DNA from: Cedecea neteri NBRC 105707 = ATCC 33855
GTDB lineage: Bacteria; Pseudomonadota; Gammaproteobacteria; Enterobacterales; Enterobacteriaceae
Direction of reading: 5' to 3'
Length of the DNA stretch: 64,000 bases
Assembly (NCBI RefSeq): GCF_001571265.1
Contig: NZ_BCTL01000029.1
Span: forward strand, 1 to 64,000
The position numbers were made by a program, and so were the translations under genes. Below, one piece after another: positions 49,660 to 58,906 of this stretch; the stretch's first letter is position 1; each line of letters starts with the position of its first letter. Below the pieces are notes generated by a model. It was not told the DNA's origin. It saw only the letters and a list, made by a program, of their open reading frames with translations, and made no database searches.

Positions 49660-50551
49660 TTTAAAAGCAGTTATCCCTGTCGCCGGTTTAGGCATGCATA
49701 TGCTGCCTGCAACGAAGGCGATTCCTAAAGAGATGCTGCCTATCGTTGATAAGCCGATGATCCAGTACATCGTCGACGAAATTGTTGCCGCTGGTATCAA
49801 AGAAATCGTGCTGGTAACCCACTCTTCAAAGAATGCTGTTGAAAACCACTTCGACACGTCATACGAGCTGGAAGCCCTGCTTGAGCAGCGCGTTAAGCGT
49901 CAGCTGCTGGCCGAAGTCCAGTCTATTTGCCCTCCTGGCGTCACCATCATGAACGTTCGTCAGGCCCAACCGCTTGGGCTCGGACACTCGATACTCTGCG
50001 CACAGCCGATCGTTGGTGACAATCCCTTCGTTGTGGTGCTGCCGGATGTTGTGCTTGATGGTGCCACTGCCGATCCGCTGCGCTATAACCTGGCGGCAAT
50101 GGTGGCTCGCTTCAATGAAACGGGTCGTACTCAGGTTTTGGCTAAACATATGCCAAATGAAGATCTGGCGGCGTATTCAGTGATTACCACCAAAGAGCCG
50201 CTGCAGAATGAAGGGCAGGTTAGCCGGGTGGTTGAGTTTGTTGAGAAACCCGATCAGCCGCAAACGCTGGACTCCGATCTTGCCGCAGTAGGGCGTTATG
50301 TATTGTCCGCGGATATCTGGCCACTGCTGGAAAAAACCGAGCCTGGCGCATGGGGGCGCATTCAGTTGACCGACGCTATCGCGGTGCTGAACGAAACTCA
50401 GCCAGTGGAAGTGATGCAGATGACCGGCGAGAGCTACGACTGTGGTAAAAAAATGGGCTATATGCAGGCGTTCGTCCAGTATGGGCTGCGCAACCATAAG
50501 GAAGGCCAGAAGTTTCGTGAAAGTATTCAGAAGCTTCTAGCTAAGGCATAA
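49652..50551 (+). CDS. galF: GalF, GalU-like uridylyltransferase paralogue
   Basis: A 299-aa nucleotidyltransferase-fold protein. The loop [17 protein letters not shown] has M-H where GalU has T-R (GLGTRMLPAT), which is the GalF hallmark and explains its low own activity. GalF is thought to modulate GalU and the UDP-glucose pool, and conventionally marks the left border of the O-antigen locus. ATG 49652 gives [12 protein letters not shown] as in E. coli, with AGAGG (49636–49640) somewhat far upstream. An in-frame start at 49640 would add four residues. Confidence 0.95.
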   Translation: MTNLKAVIPVAGLGMHMLPATKAIPKEMLPIVDKPMIQYIVDEIVAAGIKEIVLVTHSSKNAVENHFDTSYELEALLEQRVKRQLLAEVQSICPPGVTIMNVRQAQPLGLGHSILCAQPIVGDNPFVVVLPDVVLDGATADPLRYNLAAMVARFNETGRTQVLAKHMPNEDLAAYSVITTKEPLQNEGQVSRVVEFVEKPDQPQTLDSDLAAVGRYVLSADIWPLLEKTEPGAWGRIQLTDAIAVLNETQPVEVMQMTGESYDCGKKMGYMQAFVQYGLRNHKEGQKFRESIQKLLAKA

Positions 50552-50589
50552 GTTCAGTTTTAAGTCGCTGTCAGGGAGGAGAGCGCGGT

Positions 50590-50644
50590 AAACGGTGGCA
50601 TAGCGTTCAGTCTCAAGTAGAGGTTGAACGATGGGCCGCCGTTT
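50590..50644 (+). terminator. terminator after galF
   Basis: Outer arms AAACGGTGGC (50590–50599) and GCCGCCGTTT (50635–50644) pair with one G·U. A four-by-four internal loop follows, then CGTTCA/TGAACG (50604–50609 and 50625–50630). TTGCTTTAT comes next. This is a long hairpin with a T-rich tail 38 bases after the galF stop. Confidence 0.6.
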
Positions 50645-50808
50645 TGCTTTATAAATAATCGATGAAATTCTATGCTTTCAAAGAGTTAGCATGTTTTAGG
50701 TTTGCTGTATAGACCAAAATTTTTCCTTGAGAATTGCTGCATGAAGGATGAAAATTGTAGCAATTTCCAACATAGCGTACCGAAGGTGTGCTATCACTAA
50801 TTTTTTTA

Positions 50809-50847
50809 CAGTGCACAGGTAGCTGTTGAGCCTGGGGCGGTAGCATG
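50809..50847 (+). promoter_or_regulatory. JUMPstart with ops element of the O-antigen locus
   Basis: The stretch begins CAGTGCACAGGTAGCTGTTG and ends with the ops core GGCGGTAGCATG (50836–50847). It matches the JUMPstart consensus well, apart from GCATG for GCGTG. RfaH recruited here should drive read-through of the long O-antigen operon. Confidence 0.92.
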
Positions 50848-50925
50848 TCTTATTTGCTACTCCTCTGCCACTCTAAGATCCAGAGAGTCACCGTGACTCC
50901 CTCAGAAACGAACCGCATAACGTAG
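50845..50925 (+). CDS. possible leader peptide frame starting in the O-antigen ops
   Basis: ATG 50845 is the end of ops. The 26-codon frame (begins MSYLLLLCHSKIQRV) ends with TAG nine bases before the legB ATG. GGGG at 50834–50837 is seven bases upstream of the ATG and could act as a poor ribosome site. Unproven; listed because the same layout is seen at wza and galF. Confidence 0.25.
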   Translation: MSYLLLLCHSKIQRVTVTPSETNRIT

Positions 50926-50934
50926 AGCTTTCTA

Positions 50935-52125
50935 ATGAATAATATTTTACAGCTTATTGGGCGAAATAAAGAGCTATTCTCTCAGGATATATCAGTAAAT
51001 GAAAAAGAACTGGCCCGAATCGTTTCAGAATCGCGTTTTCTAGTTTTGGGAGGAGCTGGCTCTATTGGTCAGGCTGTAACAAAAGAAATATTTAAACGCC
51101 ATCCTAAAAAGTTACATGTTGTTGATATTAGCGAAAACAATGTAGTTGAATTGGTGCGTGATATACGCAGCTCATTTGGATATATCGAAGGTGACTTCCA
51201 AACATTTGCGCTGGATATTGGCTCTATAGAATATGATGCTTTTATCAAAAATGACGGTGAATATGACTACGTACTTAATTTATCAGCACTAAAACATGTG
51301 CGTAGCGAAAAAGATCCCTACACTTTGATGAGAATGATTGATGTCAATGTGCTTAATACCAATAAAACGATTGAACAATCTATTGCTTCAGGTGTTAAAA
51401 AATTTTTCTGTGTATCGACCGATAAAGCCGCTAACCCTGTAAACATGATGGGCGCATCAAAACGAATCATGGAGATGTTTCTGATGCGAAGCAGTGACAA
51501 GATCAATATCTCCACTGCACGTTTCGCTAACGTCGCATTTTCTGATGGCTCGTTATTGCATGGATTTGACCAGCGAATTCGCAAGCAACAGCCGCTTGTT
51601 GCACCAAGTGATATAAAACGTTATTTCGTAACTCCCCAAGAGTCTGGTGAATTATGTTTAATGTCGTGCATTTTTGGTGAGAATCGCGACATCTTTTTTC
51701 CAAAGTTGAGCGAGAGTCTTCACCTGATTACCTTTGCTGATATTGCCATACACTACCTTAAATTGCGTGGTTACGAGCCTTATCTATGTAAAACTGAAGA
51801 TGAGGCACGAGAGTTAGCTAAGACACTGCCAGCGAAAGGCAAATGGCCTTGTCTATTCACTACCAGCGATACAACAGGTGAAAAAGATTTCGAGGAGTTT
51901 TTCACTGAAAAAGAGGTTTTAGACATGGCCCGATTTGAAAATCTCGGGATCATTAAAAATGAACCTTTGTACGATCAGGCGCTACTACAACATTTTGAAG
52001 AGCAGATCAAGAAATATAAAGAAACACTTGAATGGTCTAAAGATGACATCGTAGAACTTTTCTTTAAGATGATTCCTGACTTCGGACATAAAGAAACAGG
52101 TAAATATCTGGATAGCAAAATGTAA
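50935..52125 (+). CDS. legB: LegB-type NDP-GlcNAc 4,6-dehydratase
   Basis: A 396-aa extended SDR that should make the 4-keto-6-deoxy sugar from GDP-GlcNAc, step one of the legionaminic pathway proper. NAD motif GGAGSIG is at 39–45. The active site has N-M-M-G-A-S-K with Met172 in place of the SDR Tyr and Lys176, like the PglF/WbpM dehydratases that keep the C5 configuration, and unlike Tyr-containing FlaA1 of the pseudaminic route. First gene after the ops leader; its own ribosome site is weak. AT-richer than the wca genes. Confidence 0.85.
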   Translation: MNNILQLIGRNKELFSQDISVNEKELARIVSESRFLVLGGAGSIGQAVTKEIFKRHPKKLHVVDISENNVVELVRDIRSSFGYIEGDFQTFALDIGSIEYDAFIKNDGEYDYVLNLSALKHVRSEKDPYTLMRMIDVNVLNTNKTIEQSIASGVKKFFCVSTDKAANPVNMMGASKRIMEMFLMRSSDKINISTARFANVAFSDGSLLHGFDQRIRKQQPLVAPSDIKRYFVTPQESGELCLMSCIFGENRDIFFPKLSESLHLITFADIAIHYLKLRGYEPYLCKTEDEARELAKTLPAKGKWPCLFTTSDTTGEKDFEEFFTEKEVLDMARFENLGIIKNEPLYDQALLQHFEEQIKKYKETLEWSKDDIVELFFKMIPDFGHKETGKYLDSKM

Positions 52126-52140
52126 TTAAGGTCTTTCAGA

Positions 52141-53289
52141 ATGAAAATTGAATCGATCATTAACTTCGTTCGCGAAAACTACAAAACAAATGACTTCATT
52201 CCGTTGCACGCACCCACTTTCCAGGGAAATGAGAAAGCTTATATATTAGATACGCTGGAAAGTACGTTCGTCTCAAGTGTAGGGAAATTTGTCGATGAGT
52301 TTGAGCGAAAAATAGAAGCTTACACGGGTACGGCAAGAGCTGTGGCCACAATGAATGGCACTGCAGCACTCAGTGCAGCATTGTATCTGGCAGGAGTGAA
52401 ACGTGGTGATTTAGTGATTACCCAAGCACTGACTTTTGTTGCTACTTGTAATGCACTTTACCATTTAGGTGCCGACCCTGTATTTGTAGATGTCTCGCGT
52501 TCAAGTTTGGGACTGTGTCCGATCGCAATGGATAATTGGCTTACCGAAAATTGTGAATTGGATGAGCAAGGATGCGTCAACAAAAAAACACGTCAGAGAG
52601 TTCGCGCTGTCGTGCCAATGCATACATTTGGGCATCCTGTTGAATTAGATGAAATTATCGCCGTATGCGAAAAATGGCATATTGTATTGATTGAGGATGC
52701 CGCAGAGAGCTTGGGATCGTTTTACAAAGGTAAGCACACTGGCACTCTAGGAAAATACGCTGCGCTTAGTTTTAACGGCAATAAAATCATCACGACAGGT
52801 GGTGGTGGGATGATCATGTGCAAGACAGCAGTGGATGGCGCCAGGGCAAAACATATCACGACTACAGCTAAGGTGCCTCATGCATATGAATTCTATCATG
52901 ATGAACCAGGTTTCAATTACCGAATGCCAAATCTAAATGCAGCCTTGGGCTGCGGCCAGATGGAAAGTCTTGATATGTTCTTGAGGCAAAAAAGGATTCT
53001 TGCCGAACGGTATGAAGAATTCTTTGCTGGGTCAGAATATCATTTCGTTAAAGAGCCCGAATACGCGCATTCAAATTACTGGCTGAATGCCGTCATTTGT
53101 GAAAATGAAGCTTCTCGTGAAAATCTTCTAACCCAAATGAACGAAGCAAAAGTAATGGCCAGGCCTATCTGGAAATTAATGCATCGTTTGCCTATGTTTG
53201 TTGACGCAATGCGTGACGGATTGGAAAACTCAGAATATATCGAGTCTCGATTAGTGAATATTCCAAGCTCACCAGTTTCCTTACCATGA
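52141..53289 (+). CDS. legC: LegC-type PLP aminotransferase
   Basis: A 382-aa DegT/DnrJ/EryC1-family enzyme that puts an amino group on C4 of the 4-keto sugar, using glutamate and PLP. The PLP-binding lysine is K215 in SFNGNKIITTGGGGM; EDAAESLGS upstream holds the aspartate that touches the PLP ring. It begins 15 bases after legB, in the fixed legB-legC order, and shares its low GC content. Confidence 0.88.
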   Translation: MKIESIINFVRENYKTNDFIPLHAPTFQGNEKAYILDTLESTFVSSVGKFVDEFERKIEAYTGTARAVATMNGTAALSAALYLAGVKRGDLVITQALTFVATCNALYHLGADPVFVDVSRSSLGLCPIAMDNWLTENCELDEQGCVNKKTRQRVRAVVPMHTFGHPVELDEIIAVCEKWHIVLIEDAAESLGSFYKGKHTGTLGKYAALSFNGNKIITTGGGGMIMCKTAVDGARAKHITTTAKVPHAYEFYHDEPGFNYRMPNLNAALGCGQMESLDMFLRQKRILAERYEEFFAGSEYHFVKEPEYAHSNYWLNAVICENEASRENLLTQMNEAKVMARPIWKLMHRLPMFVDAMRDGLENSEYIESRLVNIPSSPVSLP

Positions 53290-53300
53290 AGAATTAGAAA

Positions 53301-54452
53301 ATGAAAAAAGTTGCGGTTTTTACGGGTACAAGAGCTGAATATGGCTTAATGTATTGGCTGATAAAGGACATAGAAAATGATCCTGATCTGCAGCTGCAGC
53401 TTATTGTCAGTGGAATGCATCTCTCCCCTGAGTTTGGATCAACATGGCAGCAAATAGAAAAGGATGGGTTTTCAATTGACGAAAAAATCGAAATCCTGCT
53501 CTCTTCTGACAGTGCTGTAGGAACAGCAAAGAGTATCGGGCTAGGTGTAATTAGCTTCAGTGAAGCTTTTATGCGGCTTAAACCAGATGTCATCATTATT
53601 TTGGGTGACCGATTTGAAGCTCTGGCAGCCGCGCAGACTGCAATGATATTACGAATACCGATTATTCATTTGCATGGTGGTGAGATCACTGAGGGGGCGT
53701 ATGATGATGCGATTCGGCATGCGATTACGAAATTAAGTTACTTGCATGGTACGTCTACAGAAGAATATCGGCATAGAGTTATTCAGCTTGGTGAGGATCC
53801 GGCAAGGGTAAAAAATATTGGCGCAATAGGACTTGATCATCTTAAGCGCGGAACATTTATGTCGCTTACTGAATTAAGTGAGTCATTAGGGTTTGCATTA
53901 ACCGAACCATATTTTCTGGTCACTTACCATCCTGTAACACTGAGCGATGAACCTGCTACAACAAGTTTTTTAGAATTACTTTCAGCGCTTGATAAATTCA
54001 AAGACTATAAAATAATACTGACGTACCCAAATGCCGATGATGGAGGGCGTCAGATCATTCCTCTACTTGAAAAATATGCGAGCGAAAATGCTGAAAGAGT
54101 TTATGCCATACCTTCGCTAGGGCAGGTACGTTATTTGAGTGCCGTTAAACATGCGGCCGCAGTCATTGGTAACTCATCTAGTGGAATTATAGAGGTTCCG
54201 GCATTTAATGTGCCGACCGTGAATATCGGAGTTAGGCAAAAAGGTCGTCTCGCGGCAAAAAGTGTGCTTCATACGTCTGCGGTTGAGAAAGACATAGTCA
54301 GAGCTATAGATTGTGCATTACAGCGTGCGTATAAAAAAGAGGATGAAGTCATAATAAATCCTTATGGGCAGGGCGATGCAAGCAGTAAAGTTATCGATAT
54401 GATAAAAACGCTTAAATTTGTACCTGGTAAAAAATTTTACGACTTAAAGTGA
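53301..54452 (+). CDS. legG: LegG/NeuC-type hydrolysing 2-epimerase
   Basis: A 383-aa UDP-GlcNAc 2-epimerase-fold protein. TGTRAEYG at the start, HLHGGEITEGAYDD in the middle and IGNSSSGIIE near the end are the NeuC-type hydrolysing motifs. In this context it should release 2,4-diacetamido-2,4,6-trideoxymannose from its GDP form by hydrolysis and epimerisation. By itself the sequence could also be NeuC for sialic acid; legB and legC beside it decide for the Leg pathway. Confidence 0.85.
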   Translation: MKKVAVFTGTRAEYGLMYWLIKDIENDPDLQLQLIVSGMHLSPEFGSTWQQIEKDGFSIDEKIEILLSSDSAVGTAKSIGLGVISFSEAFMRLKPDVIIILGDRFEALAAAQTAMILRIPIIHLHGGEITEGAYDDAIRHAITKLSYLHGTSTEEYRHRVIQLGEDPARVKNIGAIGLDHLKRGTFMSLTELSESLGFALTEPYFLVTYHPVTLSDEPATTSFLELLSALDKFKDYKIILTYPNADDGGRQIIPLLEKYASENAERVYAIPSLGQVRYLSAVKHAAAVIGNSSSGIIEVPAFNVPTVNIGVRQKGRLAAKSVLHTSAVEKDIVRAIDCALQRAYKKEDEVIINPYGQGDASSKVIDMIKTLKFVPGKKFYDLK

Positions 54453-54457
54453 AGACT

Positions 54458-55531
54458 ATGACATTAATAATTGCAGAAGCAGGTGTGAACCATAATGGCA
54501 GCGAAGAGTTAGCATTCAAACTTGTAGATGCGGCGTATAAGGCTGGCGCTGATATTGTCAAGTTTCAGACATTTAAAGCGAAAAATTTAGTAACCAAAAG
54601 TGCAGCCCAGGCCGAGTATCAAATAGCAAACACAAAAAAGCAAGAATCCCAGTTTGAGATGCTTAGCAGACTCGAATTATCATGGGATGCGCATCATGCC
54701 TTAGTTAAATATTGTAATGAGATAGGAATTGAATTTTTATCTACAGCATTTGACTCTGAAAGTTTGGATTTTTTAGTTAACGAGTTAGGTATTAAGCGCC
54801 TTAAGATCCCATCCGGAGAATTAACAAATGCACCCTTAGTTCTTGAACATGCCAGAACAGGGTGTGACATTATTGTTTCTACTGGAATGGCAACCTTATC
54901 GGAAATAGAAGCAGCATTAGGTGTTATAGCATTTGGCTATATTGGAGAGAAAGAATCGATACCTTCAATTGAATCTTTCAAGGCTGCATATGCATCAGAA
55001 TCAGGACAAAAAGCATTAAAAGAAAAAGTCACCATATTGCATTGCACAACCGAATATCCTGCACCGTTAGAAGAAATTAATTTACGGGTAATGGATACTT
55101 TGAACGCTGCTTTCGACTTGCCTTCCGGTTATTCTGATCATAGCGAGGGAATAACTATCCCTATCGCTGCGGTGGCAAGAGGTGCTGTGATAATTGAAAA
55201 ACACTTTACTCTGGATAAGGAAATGGAGGGGCCAGATCATAAGGCATCACTCGATCCAGAAGAACTGAGATTGATGATTAAATCAATACGGGAAATTGAA
55301 AAAGCATTAGGTCATAAAATTAAAACCCCAACAGTTTCTGAGCTTAAAAATAAACAAGTAGCGCGTAAAAGTCTGGTTGCAGCGACCAATATTATCGCAG
55401 GGGAATATTTCTCAGCAGATAATATTGCTATAAAACGTCCTGGCACAGGAATGTCACCTTATAGTTATTGGGAAATGTTAGGAAGGGAATCGTCGCGGGA
55501 TTATAAGCAAGGGGATATCATTTTTGAGTAA
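54458..55531 (+). CDS. legI: LegI-type nonulosonic acid synthase (NeuB family)
   Basis: A 357-aa NeuB-family enzyme that condenses the six-carbon diacetamido sugar with phosphoenolpyruvate to give a nine-carbon legionaminic-type acid. A TIM barrel (IIAEAGVNHNGSEEL, KIPSGELTN, STGMATLSEIEAAL, GYSDHSEG) is followed by an antifreeze-like SAF domain at the C-terminus (VARKSLVAA). ATG 54458 gives the common NeuB start; a GTG nine bases upstream, overlapping the legG stop, is an alternative. Confidence 0.88.
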   Translation: MTLIIAEAGVNHNGSEELAFKLVDAAYKAGADIVKFQTFKAKNLVTKSAAQAEYQIANTKKQESQFEMLSRLELSWDAHHALVKYCNEIGIEFLSTAFDSESLDFLVNELGIKRLKIPSGELTNAPLVLEHARTGCDIIVSTGMATLSEIEAALGVIAFGYIGEKESIPSIESFKAAYASESGQKALKEKVTILHCTTEYPAPLEEINLRVMDTLNAAFDLPSGYSDHSEGITIPIAAVARGAVIIEKHFTLDKEMEGPDHKASLDPEELRLMIKSIREIEKALGHKIKTPTVSELKNKQVARKSLVAATNIIAGEYFSADNIAIKRPGTGMSPYSYWEMLGRESSRDYKQGDIIFE

Positions 55532-56159
55532 ATTACCAGTTGTAATCATAGGAAGTGGAGGGCATGCGAGTGTTCTTGTTGACATCCTAAAAAAACAACA
55601 GCGGGAAATAAAAGCTATAATAAGCCATAGTATACCGACTGAAAGAAAAATATTCGAAGGTATCGAGCACTTTAGCCACGATAGTGATATTTTGAAATTT
55701 AATGTTGATGAAATTGAACTCATTAATGCTATTGGTGCAAGCCCTCACTCCACGTTGAGAAAAACTATAACAAATAATTACCTTGCACTTGGGTACAATT
55801 TTGCATCAGTAATAGCTGATAGCGCCATTGTCAGTACAGATGTTGATATTGAAAAAGGTGTTCAAATTTTGACTCGGGCTGTTATTCATCCTGGTGCTAA
55901 AATTGGCAGCTTTAGCGTGATAAACACTGCGGCCATAATTGAACATGACTGTGTTCTCGGCGAGAATAATTTTATTGCACCCGGTGCTGTATTGTGTGGA
56001 CAGGTGTCTACGGGACAGGATGTTTTTGTTGGCGCAGGGGCAGTGATTATTCCAAATATTACGCTTGGGATTAACGCTATTGTAGGTGCTGGTGCTGTTT
56101 TGACAAATGATCTGAACGCCGATCAGATGTGTTATCCAGCAAGAATGAATATTAAATGA
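55524..56159 (+). CDS. legH: PglD/NeuD-like acetyltransferase, legH candidate
   Basis: A 211-aa two-part protein: an N-terminal Rossmann-like half with VVIIGSGGHASVLVDIL and a C-terminal left-handed β-helix (about 100–200) with VINTAAIIEHDCVLG, where the histidine is the probable general base. PglD of this family acetylates the 4-amino group of a nucleotide sugar, which is the missing LegH step, so this is the best candidate. NeuD-like O-acetylation of the final sugar is the alternative. TTG 55524 is the likely start, with GGGG nine bases upstream, overlapping legI. Confidence 0.75.
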   Translation: MSKLPVVIIGSGGHASVLVDILKKQQREIKAIISHSIPTERKIFEGIEHFSHDSDILKFNVDEIELINAIGASPHSTLRKTITNNYLALGYNFASVIADSAIVSTDVDIEKGVQILTRAVIHPGAKIGSFSVINTAAIIEHDCVLGENNFIAPGAVLCGQVSTGQDVFVGAGAVIIPNITLGINAIVGAGAVLTNDLNADQMCYPARMNIK

Positions 56160-56179
56160 TTTTGTAAAGAAGGTGACAA

Positions 56180-57238
56180 ATGGCTCAGCAGTGGAAAAAT
56201 GTGCTAATTAAAGCGGATAACACAATCCGCGAAGCATTAGAGATTATCAATAAAGAAGCACTCAAAGTTGTGCTTGTTGTTGATGATGCTGAAAACCTTC
56301 TTGGCGTCATTACCGATGGAGATATACGTAGGAGTATATTAAATAATATAGAGCTTTCAGCTCCTGTCAGTTTAGTAATGAATAAAAATCCTATCACAGC
56401 AAGTAGACACGATTCGTTTGCAAAGCTCAATCAGTTGATGATTTCCAAAAGCATATTTTCAATTCCTATCCTCGATGGTGAAAAAGTTGTTGGTCTTGAG
56501 ACGATGCAAACGGTGAATGGGAGAAGGAGTTATGAGAATCCTGTATTCATTATGGCCGGAGGATTTGGCACAAGGCTGAAGCCTTTGACTGATAATTGTC
56601 CAAAACCGATGCTGAAAATTGGAGATAGACCAATTTTAGAAACAGTTGTACGTAGTTTCGTCAAAGCTGGGTTTAAAAATTTATATATTTCGACGCATTA
56701 TATGCCTGAAATTATTGAAGCGCATTTTGGTAATGGCAATGATTTCAATGCAAATATTAAATATGTATACGAGGACGTTCCTCTGGGTACGGGAGGGGCA
56801 CTGGGATTATTACCTGATACATTATCGGATCAATTGTCATTGATCATGATTAATGCTGATGTCCTCACAAATATAGATTTTGAAAAATTATTGAATTTTC
56901 ATGATTCTAGCTCTGCGGATGCTACAATTTGTGTTCGGGAATATGACTATCAAATACCGTATGGCGTAATAAAAGGTGATGGAAACAAAATTATTTCTAT
57001 GGAAGAAAAACCAGTCCATCATTTTTTTGTAAATGCCGGGATTTATGTTCTCTCGCCTAGTGTATTCAAAAGTGTACCTAAAAATACTAAAATAGATATG
57101 CCATCGTTGTTGGAACGACACATGCAGAGTGGGGAAGATGTGCTCATGTTTCCAATTCATGAATATTGGTTAGATATTGGAAGAATGGATGATTTTAAAC
57201 GAGCTCAGATAGATATCCATTCGCTAGGGTTAGATTAA
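56180..57238 (+). CDS. ptmE: PtmE-type guanylyltransferase with CBS pair
   Basis: A 352-aa protein. Two CBS motifs (about 1–115; LLGVITDGDIRRSIL) precede a nucleotidyltransferase domain with MAGGFGTRLKPL at 125–136 and PKPMLKIGDRPI. This build is that of Campylobacter PtmE, which makes GDP-glucosamine from GTP and GlcN-1-phosphate. The CBS part may sense a nucleotide and adjust the flow. Overlaps ptmF by one base (TAATG). Confidence 0.82.
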   Translation: MAQQWKNVLIKADNTIREALEIINKEALKVVLVVDDAENLLGVITDGDIRRSILNNIELSAPVSLVMNKNPITASRHDSFAKLNQLMISKSIFSIPILDGEKVVGLETMQTVNGRRSYENPVFIMAGGFGTRLKPLTDNCPKPMLKIGDRPILETVVRSFVKAGFKNLYISTHYMPEIIEAHFGNGNDFNANIKYVYEDVPLGTGGALGLLPDTLSDQLSLIMINADVLTNIDFEKLLNFHDSSSADATICVREYDYQIPYGVIKGDGNKIISMEEKPVHHFFVNAGIYVLSPSVFKSVPKNTKIDMPSLLERHMQSGEDVLMFPIHEYWLDIGRMDDFKRAQIDIHSLGLD

Positions 57239-58200
57239 TGAAACGGATAGCAGTTATTGGGTTAGGTAATATAGCAACAAGACACCGAAGGAATTTACGT
57301 GCACTATTTCCCGAAGCTGAAATTTACGCAGTATCTGCATCAGGCCGTAAGATTGAAGGTATAGTCAGCGACAGTAATTATATATCGGATGATCTGCAAA
57401 AACTCAGTCAAATTGTTGATATGGCTATAATTGCCTCCCCTGCAACATCTCACCTCGAACATGCTATTCCTTTTATCAAGGTTGGGGTGCCAACATTAAT
57501 TGAAAAACCTGTTTTTGCTTCTTTAGATGATGCGGAAGTTATTTCTAAGCTTATTGAGGGAAATAAAACACCAATCTGTATTGGCTATTGCTTACGGTAT
57601 TTGCCGTCAACAATAAAATTACATGAGCTTCTGGAAAAGAACACAGTTGGTAAAGTACTCAATGCGCGTATAACAATTGGGCAATACCTTCCAGACTGGC
57701 GGCCTACAAAAAATTATAAAAATAGCGTTTCAGCAAGCAAAGTATTAGGAGGCGGTGCCCTTCTCGAGTTGAGTCATGAGATTGATTATTCGCGTTTTCT
57801 GTTTGGCGAACTCACAATAAAACATGCAATAATTAGAAATTCAGGGATATTAGATATAGATGTTGAAGATATTGCCGATATTGTTGCGATCTCTTCAGAT
57901 GAGGCTGTAATCCATATACATCTAGATTTTATTCAACGTCAGGCTTTTCGAGAATGTGAAGTGGTAGGCTCTGAAGGGAGACTTAGTTGGGACCTAATAA
58001 ATAATAAGATAGTACTGCATAACAGTGAAGGTAGTGAAATTCTTTATAATGATCCTAAGTATGATAAAAATGAAATGTATATGAGTATGCTAAAGGATTT
58101 TATTCGATTTACCGAGGGCAAACCGAACACTTGTATAAAACTGGAGGATGGCATAAAAACCCTTCAGTTAGTTGAAAATATCAGAAGGCTTGCTGATTAA
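57238..58200 (+). CDS. ptmF: PtmF-like Gfo/Idh/MocA oxidoreductase
   Basis: A 320-aa NAD(P)-dependent oxidoreductase with VIGLGNIATRHRRNL at the N-terminus, EKPVFAS at about 90–97 and a C-terminal α/β domain. It occupies the same slot (ptmE-ptmF-ptmB-ptmA) as Campylobacter PtmF, one of the proteins tied to supply of the amino-sugar precursor of CMP-legionaminic acid. The exact reaction is not clear to me from the sequence. Confidence 0.75.
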   Translation: MKRIAVIGLGNIATRHRRNLRALFPEAEIYAVSASGRKIEGIVSDSNYISDDLQKLSQIVDMAIIASPATSHLEHAIPFIKVGVPTLIEKPVFASLDDAEVISKLIEGNKTPICIGYCLRYLPSTIKLHELLEKNTVGKVLNARITIGQYLPDWRPTKNYKNSVSASKVLGGGALLELSHEIDYSRFLFGELTIKHAIIRNSGILDIDVEDIADIVAISSDEAVIHIHLDFIQRQAFRECEVVGSEGRLSWDLINNKIVLHNSEGSEILYNDPKYDKNEMYMSMLKDFIRFTEGKPNTCIKLEDGIKTLQLVENIRRLAD

Positions 58201-58201
58201 T

Positions 58202-58906
58202 ATGAAAAATATTGCATTTATTTTTGCCCGTGGGGGTTCAAAGGGACTTCCAGGAAAAAACATCAAACATCTGGACGGAAAGCCTTTATTACAATACTCA
58301 ATCGAGACAGCAAAAGCTTCTCCTTCAGTGAGTGATGTTTTTGTTTCTACTGACGATGATCAGATCAAAGCATGCGCAATTGCAGCTGGAGCTACGGTTA
58401 TCGACCGCCCCGTTGAGCTCGCTGGCGATAAAAGTCCGGAATGGTTAGCCTGGCGACATGCTATTGAATGGGTCAAAGAACATTACGGGATATTTGATAA
58501 TTTCATCAGCTTACCGGCAACTAGCCCACTTCGTTCTGTAGAAGATGTTGAGGCTGCAATAGCGATGCGTAGTGATGTTGAAGCAGATATTTGTATATCA
58601 GTGACTCCTGCATCCAGAAGTCCATATTTCAACATGGTTAAACTCTCTACTCAGAACATAACTGAATTGGTTATCAAGCCTGAGGGAGATGTTTTTCGTC
58701 GTCAAGATTCACCTGAAGTTTATGATATTACGACGGTTGTTTATGTCGCAGATCCTAATTTTATTCTTAATAAATATGGCATATTTAGTGGTAAGGTCAC
58801 ATCAATAGTTGTGCCAAAAGAACGAGCTGTAGATATTGATGATATTTATGATTTTTATATGGCAGAATCTTTAATTAAATTTAAGAATGAGTCCAAAAAT
58901 GATTAA
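58202..58906 (+). CDS. legF: LegF-type CMP-legionaminate cytidylyltransferase
   Basis: A 234-aa CMP-nonulosonate synthetase. ARGGSKGLPGKNIKHLDGKP near the N-terminus binds CTP; SLPATSPLRSVEDVEAAI and RQDSPEVYDITTVVYVA continue the NeuA fold. It activates the nine-carbon sugar with CTP. ATG 58202 follows the ptmF stop at once; ten extra N-terminal codons from 58172 would precede the fold and are not used. Orthologue of PtmB in Campylobacter. Confidence 0.87.
   Translation: MKNIAFIFARGGSKGLPGKNIKHLDGKPLLQYSIETAKASPSVSDVFVSTDDDQIKACAIAAGATVIDRPVELAGDKSPEWLAWRHAIEWVKEHYGIFDNFISLPATSPLRSVEDVEAAIAMRSDVEADICISVTPASRSPYFNMVKLSTQNITELVIKPEGDVFRRQDSPEVYDITTVVYVADPNFILNKYGIFSGKVTSIVVPKERAVDIDDIYDFYMAESLIKFKNESKND

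Larger units (their letters stand above)
50552..50934. other. 383-bp control region between galF and the O-antigen genes
   Basis: No full gene is found. The order is a galF terminator (50590–50644), an AT-rich stretch with possible promoter boxes (for example TTGAGA at 50727–50732, no good −10), a small inverted repeat ATTGCT/AGCAAT (50733–50738 and 50758–50763), the JUMPstart/ops (50809–50847) and a short leader frame up to legB. Confidence 0.75.

Noticed and set aside
50935-55531. Sialic acid (Neu5Ac) or pseudaminic acid pathway instead of legionaminic acid
   Set aside because: A sialic acid locus would not need the 4,6-dehydratase and aminotransferase. A pseudaminic route would use a Tyr-containing FlaA1-type dehydratase and PseG rather than a NeuC-like 2-epimerase. 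The ptmE-ptmF-ptmB-ptmA set favours Leg.
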